Shown here: positions 39,259 through 47,333 of the stretch, piece after piece
How the letters are laid out: every line of letters starts with the position of its first letter
How positions within the stretch are numbered: position 1 is the stretch's first letter
Assembly (NCBI GenBank): GCA_016841965.1
Contig: JAEANN010000017.1
Location: forward strand, 1 to 64,000
Source of the DNA: Candidatus Roseilinea mizusawaensis
GTDB taxonomy: Bacteria; Chloroflexota; Anaerolineae; J036; Brachytrichaceae
Reading direction: 5' to 3'
DNA length: 64,000 bases
Notes under the pieces: model-generated
The model's input: only the letters and a program-made list of their open reading frames with translations
The model's database searches: none
Told to the model about the DNA's origin: nothing
Position numbers and translations under genes: made by a program

Positions 39259-40530
39259 CTACTGCTTTTGCAGCTTGAGCTTTGCCTCCACGACTTCGGG
39301 CGTGTCGTCTGTCACTTCAAGATTGTCCTGTGTCACTTCCTTGTAGCCTCTGGCGCCCCAGCCCACGCTATAGGTCTTGCCGCGCTCCAGCAGTTCGGTC
39401 ATCTCGAAGCGGCCCTGTCGGTCGGTTTTGACGGCTTCGAGCACTTCGTCCTCGCTGCCGGTGAAGTCGTCCCAGGTGATTCCAGATTGCAAGACCACGA
39501 ACACTGCGCCGGAAATCGGTTTGCCGGTGTTTGCATCGACGATCGTGCCCACGATCTGCACGCCATCGCTCACCGGCCCATCCGGCTCGTCGGGGCCGGC
39601 TGGCGTTTCACCCATCGCTTCGGCGATCATCTCGCGGGCCAGATTGACGGGCCGCAGGGCGTTGATGAACCCGCCGATGGGGATGCAGGTGTCGGTCTCG
39701 TCGATTTGACCGTCGCCGTTGGTGTCCTGGATGCGCCGGCAGTCTGCGACGTTTGGCGCACTGGCCACGGCAGCCTGAGTGGGCACGCCCACAAGCTGGC
39801 CGGCCTCGTTCAACGCCGTGCCGCCGCTGTTGCCGCCGGAGATGGTCGCATCGGTCTTGATCCACGCGCGCCCCTCGATGCCTTCTTCGCTATCGAAGCC
39901 GCTGACGTTCCCGCGCGTGAACGTGATTGTGTTCCCGCCAATAGTGGGATAGCCATAGATGCGCAGCACATCTTCGATCTCGACGGTGTCAGAGTCGCCC
40001 GGTTCGATGAAAGGCAGGTCGAGCGAGTCTGGATCCACTGCTTCGCCGGACAAATCGCTGCTGATGCGCACCAACGCCAGGTCAATGTCTGGCAAAGCGT
40101 CCACCACATCAGCGATGAACATGGCCACCGGTGGCTGATCGGGTTGCCGGGTGAACAGCACCACCAGCTTGTCTTCCAGAACGGTGACATTCTTTTGGCG
40201 CTTCATGCGCTCGATCAGATCGCTGACATCGACGACATGGTAATTGGTGAGGATCAGGCCGTCAGAAGTGAGCACGGTTCCGCTGCCCCAGCCGAAGAAG
40301 CGCAATTCTTGCTTGCCTTTCTTGTTTTTCACCAGCGCCACCGGCCCCAGTTGCACCACAGCGCGCCACTGTGCTTTGGCAGATGGGCGTTGCTGGTTGC
40401 TACCCTGGCTCGCCGGCGCGGCCTGGGCCGTCCAGGCGCGCAATGGCGAGGCTGCGCCGCTGGTCAGCATTGCCACCAGCACCGCCAGCGCCACGCACGA
40501 CATCTTGAAGAACGGATGAATCCTTCTCAT
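39259..40530 (-). CDS. HtrA/trypsin-like serine protease with regulatory-like C-terminal domain
   Basis: A 423-residue exported protease. A signal peptide or anchor lies at 1-38. The catalytic triad is visible as His in TNYHVVD (about 97), Asp in DIDLALV (about 148) and Ser in TISGGNSGG (about 236). Between protease and tail is a Ca-binding-like loop DTNGDGQIDETD (about 270-281). Residues about 325-423 (VGTIVDANTGKPISGAVFVVLQSG...) form a carboxypeptidase-regulatory-like beta domain that closely resembles the tail of the protein at 42159-42998. No PDZ domain was seen. It overlaps the upstream gene by 4 bases. Confidence 0.87.
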   Translation of the reverse strand: MRRIHPFFKMSCVALAVLVAMLTSGAASPLRAWTAQAAPASQGSNQQRPSAKAQWRAVVQLGPVALVKNKKGKQELRFFGWGSGTVLTSDGLILTNYHVVDVSDLIERMKRQKNVTVLEDKLVVLFTRQPDQPPVAMFIADVVDALPDIDLALVRISSDLSGEAVDPDSLDLPFIEPGDSDTVEIEDVLRIYGYPTIGGNTITFTRGNVSGFDSEEGIEGRAWIKTDATISGGNSGGTALNEAGQLVGVPTQAAVASAPNVADCRRIQDTNGDGQIDETDTCIPIGGFINALRPVNLAREMIAEAMGETPAGPDEPDGPVSDGVQIVGTIVDANTGKPISGAVFVVLQSGITWDDFTGSEDEVLEAVKTDRQGRFEMTELLERGKTYSVGWGARGYKEVTQDNLEVTDDTPEVVEAKLKLQKQ

Positions 40531-41210
40531 GGCACCCTCGCTGATTCAACGAATGCCCGGAACCTCTGTTCGGTCAGGTCTCGATTCTCGCGCGCGGTGA
40601 GCAGACTGAACACGTACACCCGCTCGCCTTTGCGGGCCAGCAGGTCTTCGCCCAGCACAACAGCCGGGATGCCCTGCTGGAACAGGCTGGTCGGATCGTA
40701 CACAAACACGAAACTCGCCGTAGCGCCGGGCAGACCCTTGATGGTCTGCCCGTTCTGGGTGTCGAGCAGTTTGAACGAGGACAGGTCGCGCCCACGATTG
40801 AGCGCCAGCGTATTCAGGGCGGTGGCAAGCGCGTCTTCGTCCCCGGCGTCGGCTGCGACCGGCAGCCAGCGCAGCTCGAAGGTGGTGGGGTATTCGGTTG
40901 CCAGGCTGTCGCTGACGCGAATCAGGCCGATCTCGGCGCTTGTCGCGTCCAGCCGCCACGCTTCGGGATACGCGATCGTCACGCCGGCGGGGTCGGCATA
41001 TGATTTGACGCGCGCCTCGACAGCGTTGCGCCACAGCAGGCCGGCCAGAATGGCCACCAGTGTGACGATCACCGTCAGCAGGGCCGACATCTGATCGCGT
41101 GTGTTGATGCGGAACACGGGCGCATTGCGGGTTGTGGTGTGGGCGGACGAAGTCCGGGCGGACGGAGTCCGGGCGGACGGAGTCGGAGCGGACGGAGTCC
41201 GAGTTGTCAT
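40527..41210 (-). CDS. Single-pass anchored protein with the PrsW-associated domain
   Basis: A 227-residue protein. A Pro/Ser/Thr/Arg-rich head (residues 5-30) encoded by 15-base repeats is followed by one transmembrane helix (about 43-60), then an extracytoplasmic domain of about 160 residues (GVTIAYPEAWRLDATSAEI...FRAFVESARVP). That domain aligns by eye with the C-terminal half of the fused PrsW-like protein at 43103-44563 (shared YP, RV.D, LA..R, P.VV.G.D, F..FV.S). It looks like a PsbP/Mog1-type beta-sandwich, which is inference. Sits between a PrsW-like gene and the HtrA-like gene, with ATGA coupling to the latter. Confidence 0.65.
   Translation of the reverse strand: MTTRTPSAPTPSARTPSARTSSAHTTTRNAPVFRINTRDQMSALLTVIVTLVAILAGLLWRNAVEARVKSYADPAGVTIAYPEAWRLDATSAEIGLIRVSDSLATEYPTTFELRWLPVAADAGDEDALATALNTLALNRGRDLSSFKLLDTQNGQTIKGLPGATASFVFVYDPTSLFQQGIPAVVLGEDLLARKGERVYVFSLLTARENRDLTEQRFRAFVESARVP
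41143..41202 (-). repeat. 15-base tandem repeat x4 in the N-terminus of the anchored protein
   Basis: Four units of GCGGACGGAGTCCGG type with few changes. Each unit contains a CGGAC...GTCCG inverted repeat and encodes five residues (PSART type), so length changes stay in frame. Confidence 0.9.
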
Positions 41211-41220
41211 GGCGCGCCTC

Positions 41221-42108
41221 CTACTGTTGATCCGCGTCGGCGCCGGTCAGGGTGAGCTGATTGGCCCGCCGCATGAGGGCAAAGGTCACACCCAGCAGCG
41301 CGACGGCGACGACTGTCGCCAGCGCCAGCGCCGGCCAGGGGTTGTAGCCGCCGCTCGCGCCTGTTGCGCTGATCGTCAGGGGCGACGTGGTGATCTCGCC
41401 GGCCAGCCATGTGAACAGGCCGTTGATGACCGCCGCCAGTGTCAGGCCGGCCGGCATCCACCAGACGGGTTCGTCGTCGAACTTGGTGCGCGCGATGAAG
41501 TAGCCGGTGAATCCGCCCAGGGTTGCCTGCACCAGTGTCACAATCACGATGCGGATGATGCCGGCGCCGAGTTGTTCCGCGGCAATGCCGCCGCTGTTGG
41601 CCACCATGGCGATATTGATGAAGGTGGCATAGCCCAGGCCGGCGGCTGTGCCGTAGATCACCCCGTCGATGCGCTCATCGAATTCGTTCGAGTAATAGAT
41701 GCTGTAGCGCACGGCGGCGTACTTCAGAAACTCTTGGGTAAAGCCGACGATCAGGATCGCGCCGAGAATTTCGGTCAGGGGGTCATGACCGATCCACTGC
41801 GGCGCGCGGGCAATGTCGTTGATAAACGGCTGTCCCACGGCTGCCGCCAGCAATGCGCCCAGCACGCCTACTGCCAGCATGTATTGGCGCGGCTCCGGCT
41901 CGACGCGATCCTGGGCATAGAAGAAGGCCATCCAGAGGGCGGCCGGCACGATCGCCAGCACAATCCCAACCGGCAGCAGCATCTCCCGCCCAATGGTTGG
42001 ATTGAGCACGGCAACAATCAGTTCTGCCACTGCGACGTAGACGAGCAGGCCGACGATCTCGATCAAGCCGGCTCGCCAGACGCTTTGGCGGTTGCGCGCA
42101 ACATTCAC
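41221..42108 (-). CDS. PrsW-like membrane protein (probably inactive)
   Basis: A 295-residue protein with about eight transmembrane helices. PrsW-family landmarks: FFYAQDRVEPEP (about 63-74), QEFLKYAAVRYSIYYSNEFDERIDGVIYGTAAGLGYA (about 125-161). The family usually has EE-x2-K, then a Glu in the EN-x2-Y-type block and a late His as catalytic or metal positions. Here these read QE, IN and Gln/Asn, so protease activity is doubtful. Paralogue of the N-terminal half of 43103-44563. Located 11 bases upstream of the anchored-domain gene, as if that fused protein were split in two. Confidence 0.75.
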   Translation of the reverse strand: MNVARNRQSVWRAGLIEIVGLLVYVAVAELIVAVLNPTIGREMLLPVGIVLAIVPAALWMAFFYAQDRVEPEPRQYMLAVGVLGALLAAAVGQPFINDIARAPQWIGHDPLTEILGAILIVGFTQEFLKYAAVRYSIYYSNEFDERIDGVIYGTAAGLGYATFINIAMVANSGGIAAEQLGAGIIRIVIVTLVQATLGGFTGYFIARTKFDDEPVWWMPAGLTLAAVINGLFTWLAGEITTSPLTISATGASGGYNPWPALALATVVAVALLGVTFALMRRANQLTLTGADADQQ

Positions 42109-42124
42109 GACGACGCCTCCTCTC

Positions 42125-42168
42125 TACTTCTTCGACTTCTTCTACTTCTTCTACTTGTCTACTTCTTC
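42125..42168 (-). repeat. TACTTCTTC nonamer array at the 3' end of a CDS
   Basis: Five units (TACTTCTTC, GACTTCTTC, TACTTCTTC, an 8-base TACTTGTC, TACTTCTTC). The stop codon and last Lys codons of the gene at 42159 fall in it; on the coding strand the unit GAAGAAGTA offers repeated in-frame TAG stops. Confidence 0.85.
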
Positions 42169-42998
42169 ACCAGCTTGATGTCCAGCACCAGCGGGTCTTC
42201 GATGTCCTCTTCGAGCGCCCAGTCTTCCCGGATGATTGGCTTGTAACCCTGCGCCCCGATCAGCCAGGAATGGGGGACGCCGATCTCGATGGGATTGTCC
42301 AGCACAAACTGGCCTTTGCTGTCGGTTTTGGCCGAAGCGAAGATTTCCTCGTCTGTGCCGTTGTCGAGCCAGTCTTCTGCTGACACACCTTCATTCAGCA
42401 CCACGACTACCGCGCCCTTGATCGGTTTCTTGCTCTTCGAATCGACAATCGTGCCCTGCACCGTCACGGCATCGGGCGTTGGCCCATCGCCGCCGATCAC
42501 CACCGCGCCGGATGTCAGCAACTCTTCGCCGATATAGAACTCGACACCGTATTCGGCATCGGGCAAAGGTGACTCGTCCTTCATGTACAGATAGGCCTGC
42601 CACACATCCGGCTGGTTGCTTGCCTTAGGCTTGTCTTCTGAGGTGAGCACGGCTTCGCCGTCCATGTACCACACCGTGACCAGCGTGGTTTTGCGCGGGA
42701 CGCAGTTGTACTCGAACTGGGCGGTGATGCGCGTCGCGCCGGTGGGATAGCTCTCGACTTCCTCTTCCACCTCGCCTTCCTCGTTCAGCGTGACCCACAC
42801 GACGTCGCCGGCCTGCATGGCTGTGCAGCGCGAGGTCTGCGCCGCCGGCGCTTCAACCGCGCTGTGTTGCGCCGCAGCCGGCGCCGAATCCCCGGCGAAC
42901 CTTATGGCGCGCTCGGCATAAGCTGTGCCGGCGGCCGAAACTAGCAAGCCCAGGGTGATGCCTAGTGCAACGATCCACAGTTGTTTGATCTGTCTCAT
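42159..42998 (-). CDS. Exported protein with carboxypeptidase-regulatory-like domain
   Basis: A 279-residue protein with a signal peptide or anchor (residues 1-28, ...SAAGTAYAE). A central beta-rich region (about 55-175) is followed by a C-terminal domain VQGTIVDSKSKKPIKGAVVVVLNEG...AKTDSKGQFVLDNPIEIG...GYKPIIRED, strongly similar to the tail of the HtrA-like protease at 39259. It may therefore share its binding partner. No catalytic residues were recognised. Located between two PrsW-like genes in the leftward cluster. Confidence 0.72.
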   Translation of the reverse strand: MRQIKQLWIVALGITLGLLVSAAGTAYAERAIRFAGDSAPAAAQHSAVEAPAAQTSRCTAMQAGDVVWVTLNEEGEVEEEVESYPTGATRITAQFEYNCVPRKTTLVTVWYMDGEAVLTSEDKPKASNQPDVWQAYLYMKDESPLPDAEYGVEFYIGEELLTSGAVVIGGDGPTPDAVTVQGTIVDSKSKKPIKGAVVVVLNEGVSAEDWLDNGTDEEIFASAKTDSKGQFVLDNPIEIGVPHSWLIGAQGYKPIIREDWALEEDIEDPLVLDIKLVKK

Positions 42999-43102
42999 CT
43001 CAAAATCCTCCTCGTCGATCAGGCGAACCCGCTACCCGTGTCCGACGAACACTGTGCAGGCCGTCTGTCGGAGATGCTGGACATTTGCCCATCAAGTTGC
43101 TG

Positions 43103-44563
43103 TCAAAATGACAGGCTGCTGACGAAACGCTCGAACTGGGGTTGAACGGCGCCGATGGTGTCGGGCGTAGCGACTAATGTGACAACGACAACGGCGTTGT
43201 CTGTGACGAAGAGGTAATCGACGCCCTGAAAGACTTGGGGCACAGCGCCAGTCAATCCGCCCTGGTCTACCCAGGCGAACTCCTGAAGGGTGGCCGTCCG
43301 GCTGTTCACCATGGTCTGGCCGGTGCGCACTACCTTGTACATGAGGTTGTTGGCGGCGCGCTCGGCGGCCAGCATCGATGTGATGGCTTTGATGTCCTTG
43401 CCCGCCGGCATCGCCATCGTTCTGACAATGAACTCGGCGCCGGTGCCGGTGCGGTCAGCCACGCGCACCACTTCACGCGTTCCTGTGGCAATGCTGAAAT
43501 GAGTCGGGTAGGCCCCGCGAATGCCGTCCTTCTCGAAAGCCGTCGCGCCGTTGACGGCGCTGTTCCAGCCGATGATGCCAACGATCAGCATCACGACAAA
43601 CACCCCCACCGTCGCCAGATTCGCCTGGCGATCGCCCACCGTGGCGTCTTCGGCGGCGCCGGCCGTCTGGCCGCTGGCCGAGGCTGCGACATCACGGTTG
43701 ATCAGCCAGGCGACCAGGGCTGTGACCACGATAGCCAGTGCGCCGGCCAGCAACAGGCCGGTCAGGGTCGGCAGGCCGGCGGCTTGCGCATCAGTGGAGA
43801 TCGATCCGCTTTCCAACTGGCCGCGCAGCATCAGGAACAAGCCGTTCAAGGCCGCAGTAATCACGAATCCGAGCGGCAGCCACCAGATGGGGTCGCGCTG
43901 CATCTTGGCGTGGCCGAGGAAATAGCCCAGCAATCCGCCAAATGCTGCGTAGGCAAGCGCTACTTCGACCACGTACACTTCCGCGCCGCCCAGCGCCGCG
44001 CCGCCGCTGCCGAGGATGAATTGCAGATTGGTCGCTGTGGCATAGCCCAGGCCGGCTGCCATGCCATAGATCACGCCGTCGGTGCGCTCGTCGAACTCCG
44101 GCGAGTCGAATATGAAGTAGCGCACAGTGGCGTAGATGATGAACGTCTCGATTGCGCCGCGCACGAAGACGGCGCCGATCAGGGTGTTGGCCAAATCACG
44201 GAACAGCCAGTCCTGGGTGCGGAAAACCTGATCGCTCAGCGGCACGCCGATCGCGCCGGCCAGCGCAAGCCCGATCACAAACATCTGGGCCACATGTCCG
44301 ACCGGCTCCGGCTCCACCCGATCTTGCAAATAGAAGAAGATCAGCCACAGCACCGCCGGCACAAGCGCCAGCACGACCCCCACGGCCAGCAGACCAATCC
44401 CCGACAATTGCGGTTGCAGCGCAACATCGATGGCTGCCACCGCAGCAACAAAAATCAACAAGACAATCAACGTAATGACAGCCGATCGCCAAACACCAGA
44501 ACGAGGTTGGGCTGCTTTCGCGTAACGGTTCGGCCCGGAACTGGCAGAAGACTGCTGAGACAT
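43103..44563 (-). CDS. PrsW-like membrane protein fused to the anchored extracytoplasmic domain
   Basis: About 486 residues from the ATG at 44563, set by AGGAGG upstream; a longer frame is unsupported. Residues about 25-290 carry PrsW-type landmarks (FFYLQDRVEPEP; IETFIIYATVRYFIFDSPEFDERTDGVIYGMAAGLGYATATN). A further transmembrane helix (about 325-345) leads to a 140-residue extracytoplasmic domain (GAYPTHFSIATGTREVVRV...FERFVSSLSF) like the protein at 40527. Canonical PrsW residues are again missing (IE for EE, Ile for Lys, TN for EN). It begins the leftward cluster. Confidence 0.75.
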   Translation of the reverse strand: MSQQSSASSGPNRYAKAAQPRSGVWRSAVITLIVLLIFVAAVAAIDVALQPQLSGIGLLAVGVVLALVPAVLWLIFFYLQDRVEPEPVGHVAQMFVIGLALAGAIGVPLSDQVFRTQDWLFRDLANTLIGAVFVRGAIETFIIYATVRYFIFDSPEFDERTDGVIYGMAAGLGYATATNLQFILGSGGAALGGAEVYVVEVALAYAAFGGLLGYFLGHAKMQRDPIWWLPLGFVITAALNGLFLMLRGQLESGSISTDAQAAGLPTLTGLLLAGALAIVVTALVAWLINRDVAASASGQTAGAAEDATVGDRQANLATVGVFVVMLIVGIIGWNSAVNGATAFEKDGIRGAYPTHFSIATGTREVVRVADRTGTGAEFIVRTMAMPAGKDIKAITSMLAAERAANNLMYKVVRTGQTMVNSRTATLQEFAWVDQGGLTGAVPQVFQGVDYLFVTDNAVVVVTLVATPDTIGAVQPQFERFVSSLSF

Positions 44564-44901
44564 TCCTTGTTCCTCCTGAAAGACTGGTTCACAGCCGGGA
44601 TAATTGGGGCAACCTGCAACTAGATCCAAAAGAGCAGTTCAGCGCCTGTTGGGGCATTTGGGTTCGGGTTTGCTGAACTGCGTTGCCATTACACCTCTTT
44701 TGACTGCGTCACTCACTGTCCGCAAGGCTATTATTACACGAGATGTAGCTTTCTGGCCGGTCAATTTCGTTGCCCGAGCGTATCAAAGGCAACGACGGCA
44801 TTCCGGCGATTCTGACGGTTTCGACAGGCCCGGCCACAGGAAATCGCCCGCGCCCACCGGCGCCCCCTTGCCGGCTCGTGTGATACACTCCTCGCCCAGC
44901 C
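44564..44901. other. 338-base divergent spacer with an inverted repeat
   Basis: No gene. It contains a perfect 10-base inverted repeat GCAGTTCAGC/GCTGAACTGC (44634-44643 and 44672-44681, 28-base loop), about 70 bases upstream of the fused PrsW-like gene: a possible operator or leader hairpin. No clean promoter was seen. Confidence 0.5.
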
Positions 44902-45621
44902 ATGAAGGGATTGACCAAGCTGGCCCTGGATATTGTGATGGGCGCGGTTGTGCCGATTGTGATCCTCAACAATCTGACCCAACCGCTGGGCGCTCCCGTG
45001 GCGTATGTTCTGGCGGCGCTTGTGCCCGTCACCTATGTCCTGGTGGATACTTTCTTCATCAGCCGGCGCTTTAATGTCATCACGTCCTATGTCGCGCTCT
45101 CGGCCATCATGAATGGCATTTTGGCGTTCTGGTTTGTGGATGGCGTGCTGTACGCGCTGAAGGACACAGCCTCGCTGGTGGTGTCGGTGATCGTCTTTGC
45201 CGGCTCGCTTGCGATCGGTCGGCCGATCATCCAGTATTTCCTCATACAAGCGTTGGGGCCTGACACGTCGGCGCGCGAGGCCAAGCTGCGCAGGCTGCTG
45301 TCTCTGACGCAGGTGCGGCGCAGTCTGGCGCTGGCGACTCTCATCATCGCAGGGCAGACGGCGCTGGCCGGCGCCGTAAACTTTGCGCTGAACGTCAATA
45401 TGGTGACGGCTTCTTTTGGTAGCGATCTGTTCAACCAGCAGGTCGCTCAAGTGAACGCCCTTACGCGCGTCGCCTTCCCAATCGCCAGCCTGGCTGCTTT
45501 TGGACTCGGCTTTGTGTTTATCTTCCGCGCGCTGTATGGGGTGCTGCCCCGGCAGGAGGACAAGCCGCAGCAAGAGGGGGATTTATGGCCGCTGATCGAC
45601 CGCTGGGAGCCGGCGGCTTGA
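44902..45621 (+). CDS. VC0807-like integral membrane protein
   Basis: A 239-residue protein with about six transmembrane helices. LALDIVMGAVVPIVILNNL at the start, VAYVLAALVPVTYVLVDTFFISRRFNVI and the late NMVTASFGSDLFNQQVAQVN are features of VC0807-type / intracellular-septation-protein-A-like proteins. Function unknown in all members I recall. Stands alone, divergent from the PrsW cluster and convergent with osmC. Confidence 0.7.
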   Translation: MKGLTKLALDIVMGAVVPIVILNNLTQPLGAPVAYVLAALVPVTYVLVDTFFISRRFNVITSYVALSAIMNGILAFWFVDGVLYALKDTASLVVSVIVFAGSLAIGRPIIQYFLIQALGPDTSAREAKLRRLLSLTQVRRSLALATLIIAGQTALAGAVNFALNVNMVTASFGSDLFNQQVAQVNALTRVAFPIASLAAFGLGFVFIFRALYGVLPRQEDKPQQEGDLWPLIDRWEPAA

Positions 45622-45648
45622 CGCGCCGCGGCTTGACGCGCCCGAATA

Positions 45649-46074
45649 TCACTCGCCGGCTGCGTCGCGAATCGTTAACCTATGCTCGACCTGGATAGCG
45701 GGGTCAAGCGATGCCTGCACCGAGCAATAGCGCGTGGCAGACAGGTCAATGGCCTTCTGCGCCGCCGTCTGATCGATCTTGCGCCCGGTCAGCACATACT
45801 CTAGCGTGATGTGAACGAACCGGCGCGGGTGCTCGCTGGCCCGGTCGCCGTGCGCGCGCACCTCGAAGCCGGTCACATCCTGGCGCATCTTTTTCAAAAT
45901 CGAAATGACATCCATGGCCGTGCAGCCGGCCAGGCCGATCAACATTAACTCAACCGGCCGCACCCCATCGTTGTCGCCGCCGACGTCGGGCGAAGTGCCC
46001 ATCTGTACGGTGAACCCGCTGTCGGCTGTGCCGTCGAAGGACATGCGGCCTTTCCACACTACTGTTGCGTCCAT
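45649..46074 (-). CDS. OsmC family peroxiredoxin-like protein
   Basis: About 141 residues from the ATG at 46074 (MDATVVWKGRMSF). The two family cysteines are visible in GLAGCTAMDV (about 50-59) and SATRYCSVQAS (about 112-122), with RPVELMLIGLAGC before the first. OsmC/YhfA-type proteins reduce organic hydroperoxides using a thiol system, in the cytosol. It lies downstream of the disulfide oxidoreductase, anti-sigma and sigma genes on the same strand, which suggests a thiol-stress unit. Confidence 0.88.
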   Translation of the reverse strand: MDATVVWKGRMSFDGTADSGFTVQMGTSPDVGGDNDGVRPVELMLIGLAGCTAMDVISILKKMRQDVTGFEVRAHGDRASEHPRRFVHITLEYVLTGRKIDQTAAQKAIDLSATRYCSVQASLDPAIQVEHRLTIRDAAGE

Positions 46075-46171
46075 CTTAGTTATCTGGTCTTGAAAGCCGC
46101 GCAGACACAAAGGCCATGAGGATATAACAACTTTCGCTTCGTGTGCTTTGTGTCTTTGTGGTCAATTATGC

Positions 46172-46837
46172 TTACGCCAGGGCGCGCTGAATTTCGGCGA
46201 TCAGATCTTCTTCTGGCGCCGCGCCAACCAGTGTGCCGGCCCCGTCGTTGATGGTGGTGTGTGGCACGCCGCTGACGCCGTAGCGGTCGGCCAGTTCTGG
46301 AAACTCCATCGCTTCCACCATGTCGGCCTTGACCATCGGGCTTTCCAGCGCCATCTGATGGGCCAGCATGACTGCGCGCGGGCAGTAGGGGCAGGTGGGT
46401 GTGACAAACACTTGCAAATGCACCGGCTCTTTCAACCCGCGCAGCCACGCCCGGGTGGTCTCGCTCAATCCAGAGTCGCGGCTCGACACCAGCAACACAT
46501 CGCGCACGAGCGTTGTGAACTCGTAGCCGGCCGGGATCCCCTTCAGGCGGATGCCATAGTCAACTGTCTGGTCGCCCTCTTTGCCGGCGATGATGAGCGT
46601 TGGGGCTGCGTCCACTCCGAACTCGGCAGCCTTGGCCGCGTCCGCGTCCAGGTCGAACGTGCTTAGGCTGAGCTTATCTGACAACCCTGCCACACCCTCG
46701 ACCAGCTCACGCGTGTCGTTGCAATATTCGCAGTTTCCGTGGTTGCGCGTGAACAGCAGCAGCGCGACTGGCTGCTCTAACTGGGTAAACGCATCCCGCA
46801 CCTGCTGTTTCACATTTTCGTTCAACAATTGAGACAT
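46172..46837 (-). CDS. Two-domain protein disulfide oxidoreductase (PDO-like)
   Basis: About 221 residues from the ATG at 46837, with GAGG six bases upstream. Two thioredoxin-fold halves: the N-terminal half has CEYC (NHGNCEYCND, about 35-38) and the C-terminal half CPYC (TPTCPYCPRAV, about 148-151), each followed by the cis-Pro region (APTLII; VPHTTIN). This is the archaeal/Chloroflexota-type glutaredoxin-like PDO layout. It is reduced by thioredoxin reductase in known cases, and trxB lies at 15576. Between osmC and the anti-sigma gene. Confidence 0.88.
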   Translation of the reverse strand: MSQLLNENVKQQVRDAFTQLEQPVALLLFTRNHGNCEYCNDTRELVEGVAGLSDKLSLSTFDLDADAAKAAEFGVDAAPTLIIAGKEGDQTVDYGIRLKGIPAGYEFTTLVRDVLLVSSRDSGLSETTRAWLRGLKEPVHLQVFVTPTCPYCPRAVMLAHQMALESPMVKADMVEAMEFPELADRYGVSGVPHTTINDGAGTLVGAAPEEDLIAEIQRALA

Positions 46838-46963
46838 CTTAAACCTCGCGTTGCGCACGCTTGACCGCTGGTGTTCGTTGCGAACACCCTGATTCATGAT
46901 CGGGCATCACTGCGTTAGATGTGCAGGGCGGGTAAAGGTTACAGCAGCCGGGGGCGCAGAATC

Positions 46964-47329
46964 CTACGACAAGCTGGTGGACGGGCCGGCGGCGTCCTTG
47001 GATTCGGCCTGCTGGACAAATTGCTCCAGGTGCAGGCGGAAAAGCAGGCGCTGCCGGACATCCGAGGGCAACACTGCTGCTGTGGCAGTGGTGGCCTGAT
47101 ACAACTCCACCGTTTTGTGCAGCGTGTCTACCACGATCCGGCAACGCTCGCAGCCGGCCATGTGCCGCTCGATCTCTGCGCAGATTTCATCGGCCAGGTC
47201 GCCATCCACATAGTCGGACAATGATCCGAGCAACTGACGGCACTGCGCGTGATCGTGCGCGTGATCGTGCGCGTGATCGTGCGCGTGATTGCTCAGACTG
47301 CCGGCTTCGGGTTGATAGCTCATGCTCAT
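46964..47329 (-). CDS. Zinc-finger anti-sigma factor with His-rich N-terminus
   Basis: A 121-residue protein. HMAGCERC (about 56-63), with the earlier CRQLL, matches the zinc-binding anti-sigma (ZAS) HxxxCxxC pattern. The N-terminus contains four HAHD-type units encoded by a 12-base repeat, which is not part of the family and could bind metal. The gene starts 4 bases after the ECF sigma stop, the normal sigma/anti-sigma pairing. No transmembrane helix, so a soluble redox- or metal-responsive anti-sigma is likely. Confidence 0.82.
   Translation of the reverse strand: MSMSYQPEAGSLSNHAHDHAHDHAHDHAQCRQLLGSLSDYVDGDLADEICAEIERHMAGCERCRIVVDTLHKTVELYQATTATAAVLPSDVRQRLLFRLHLEQFVQQAESKDAAGPSTSLS
47245..47292 (-). 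repeat. 12-base tandem repeat encoding HDHA units
   Basis: Three perfect copies of GCGCGTGATCGT and a fourth changed one. Codes for the His/Asp/Ala-rich head of the anti-sigma factor without a frame shift. Confidence 0.92.
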
Positions 47330-47333
47330 GCTT

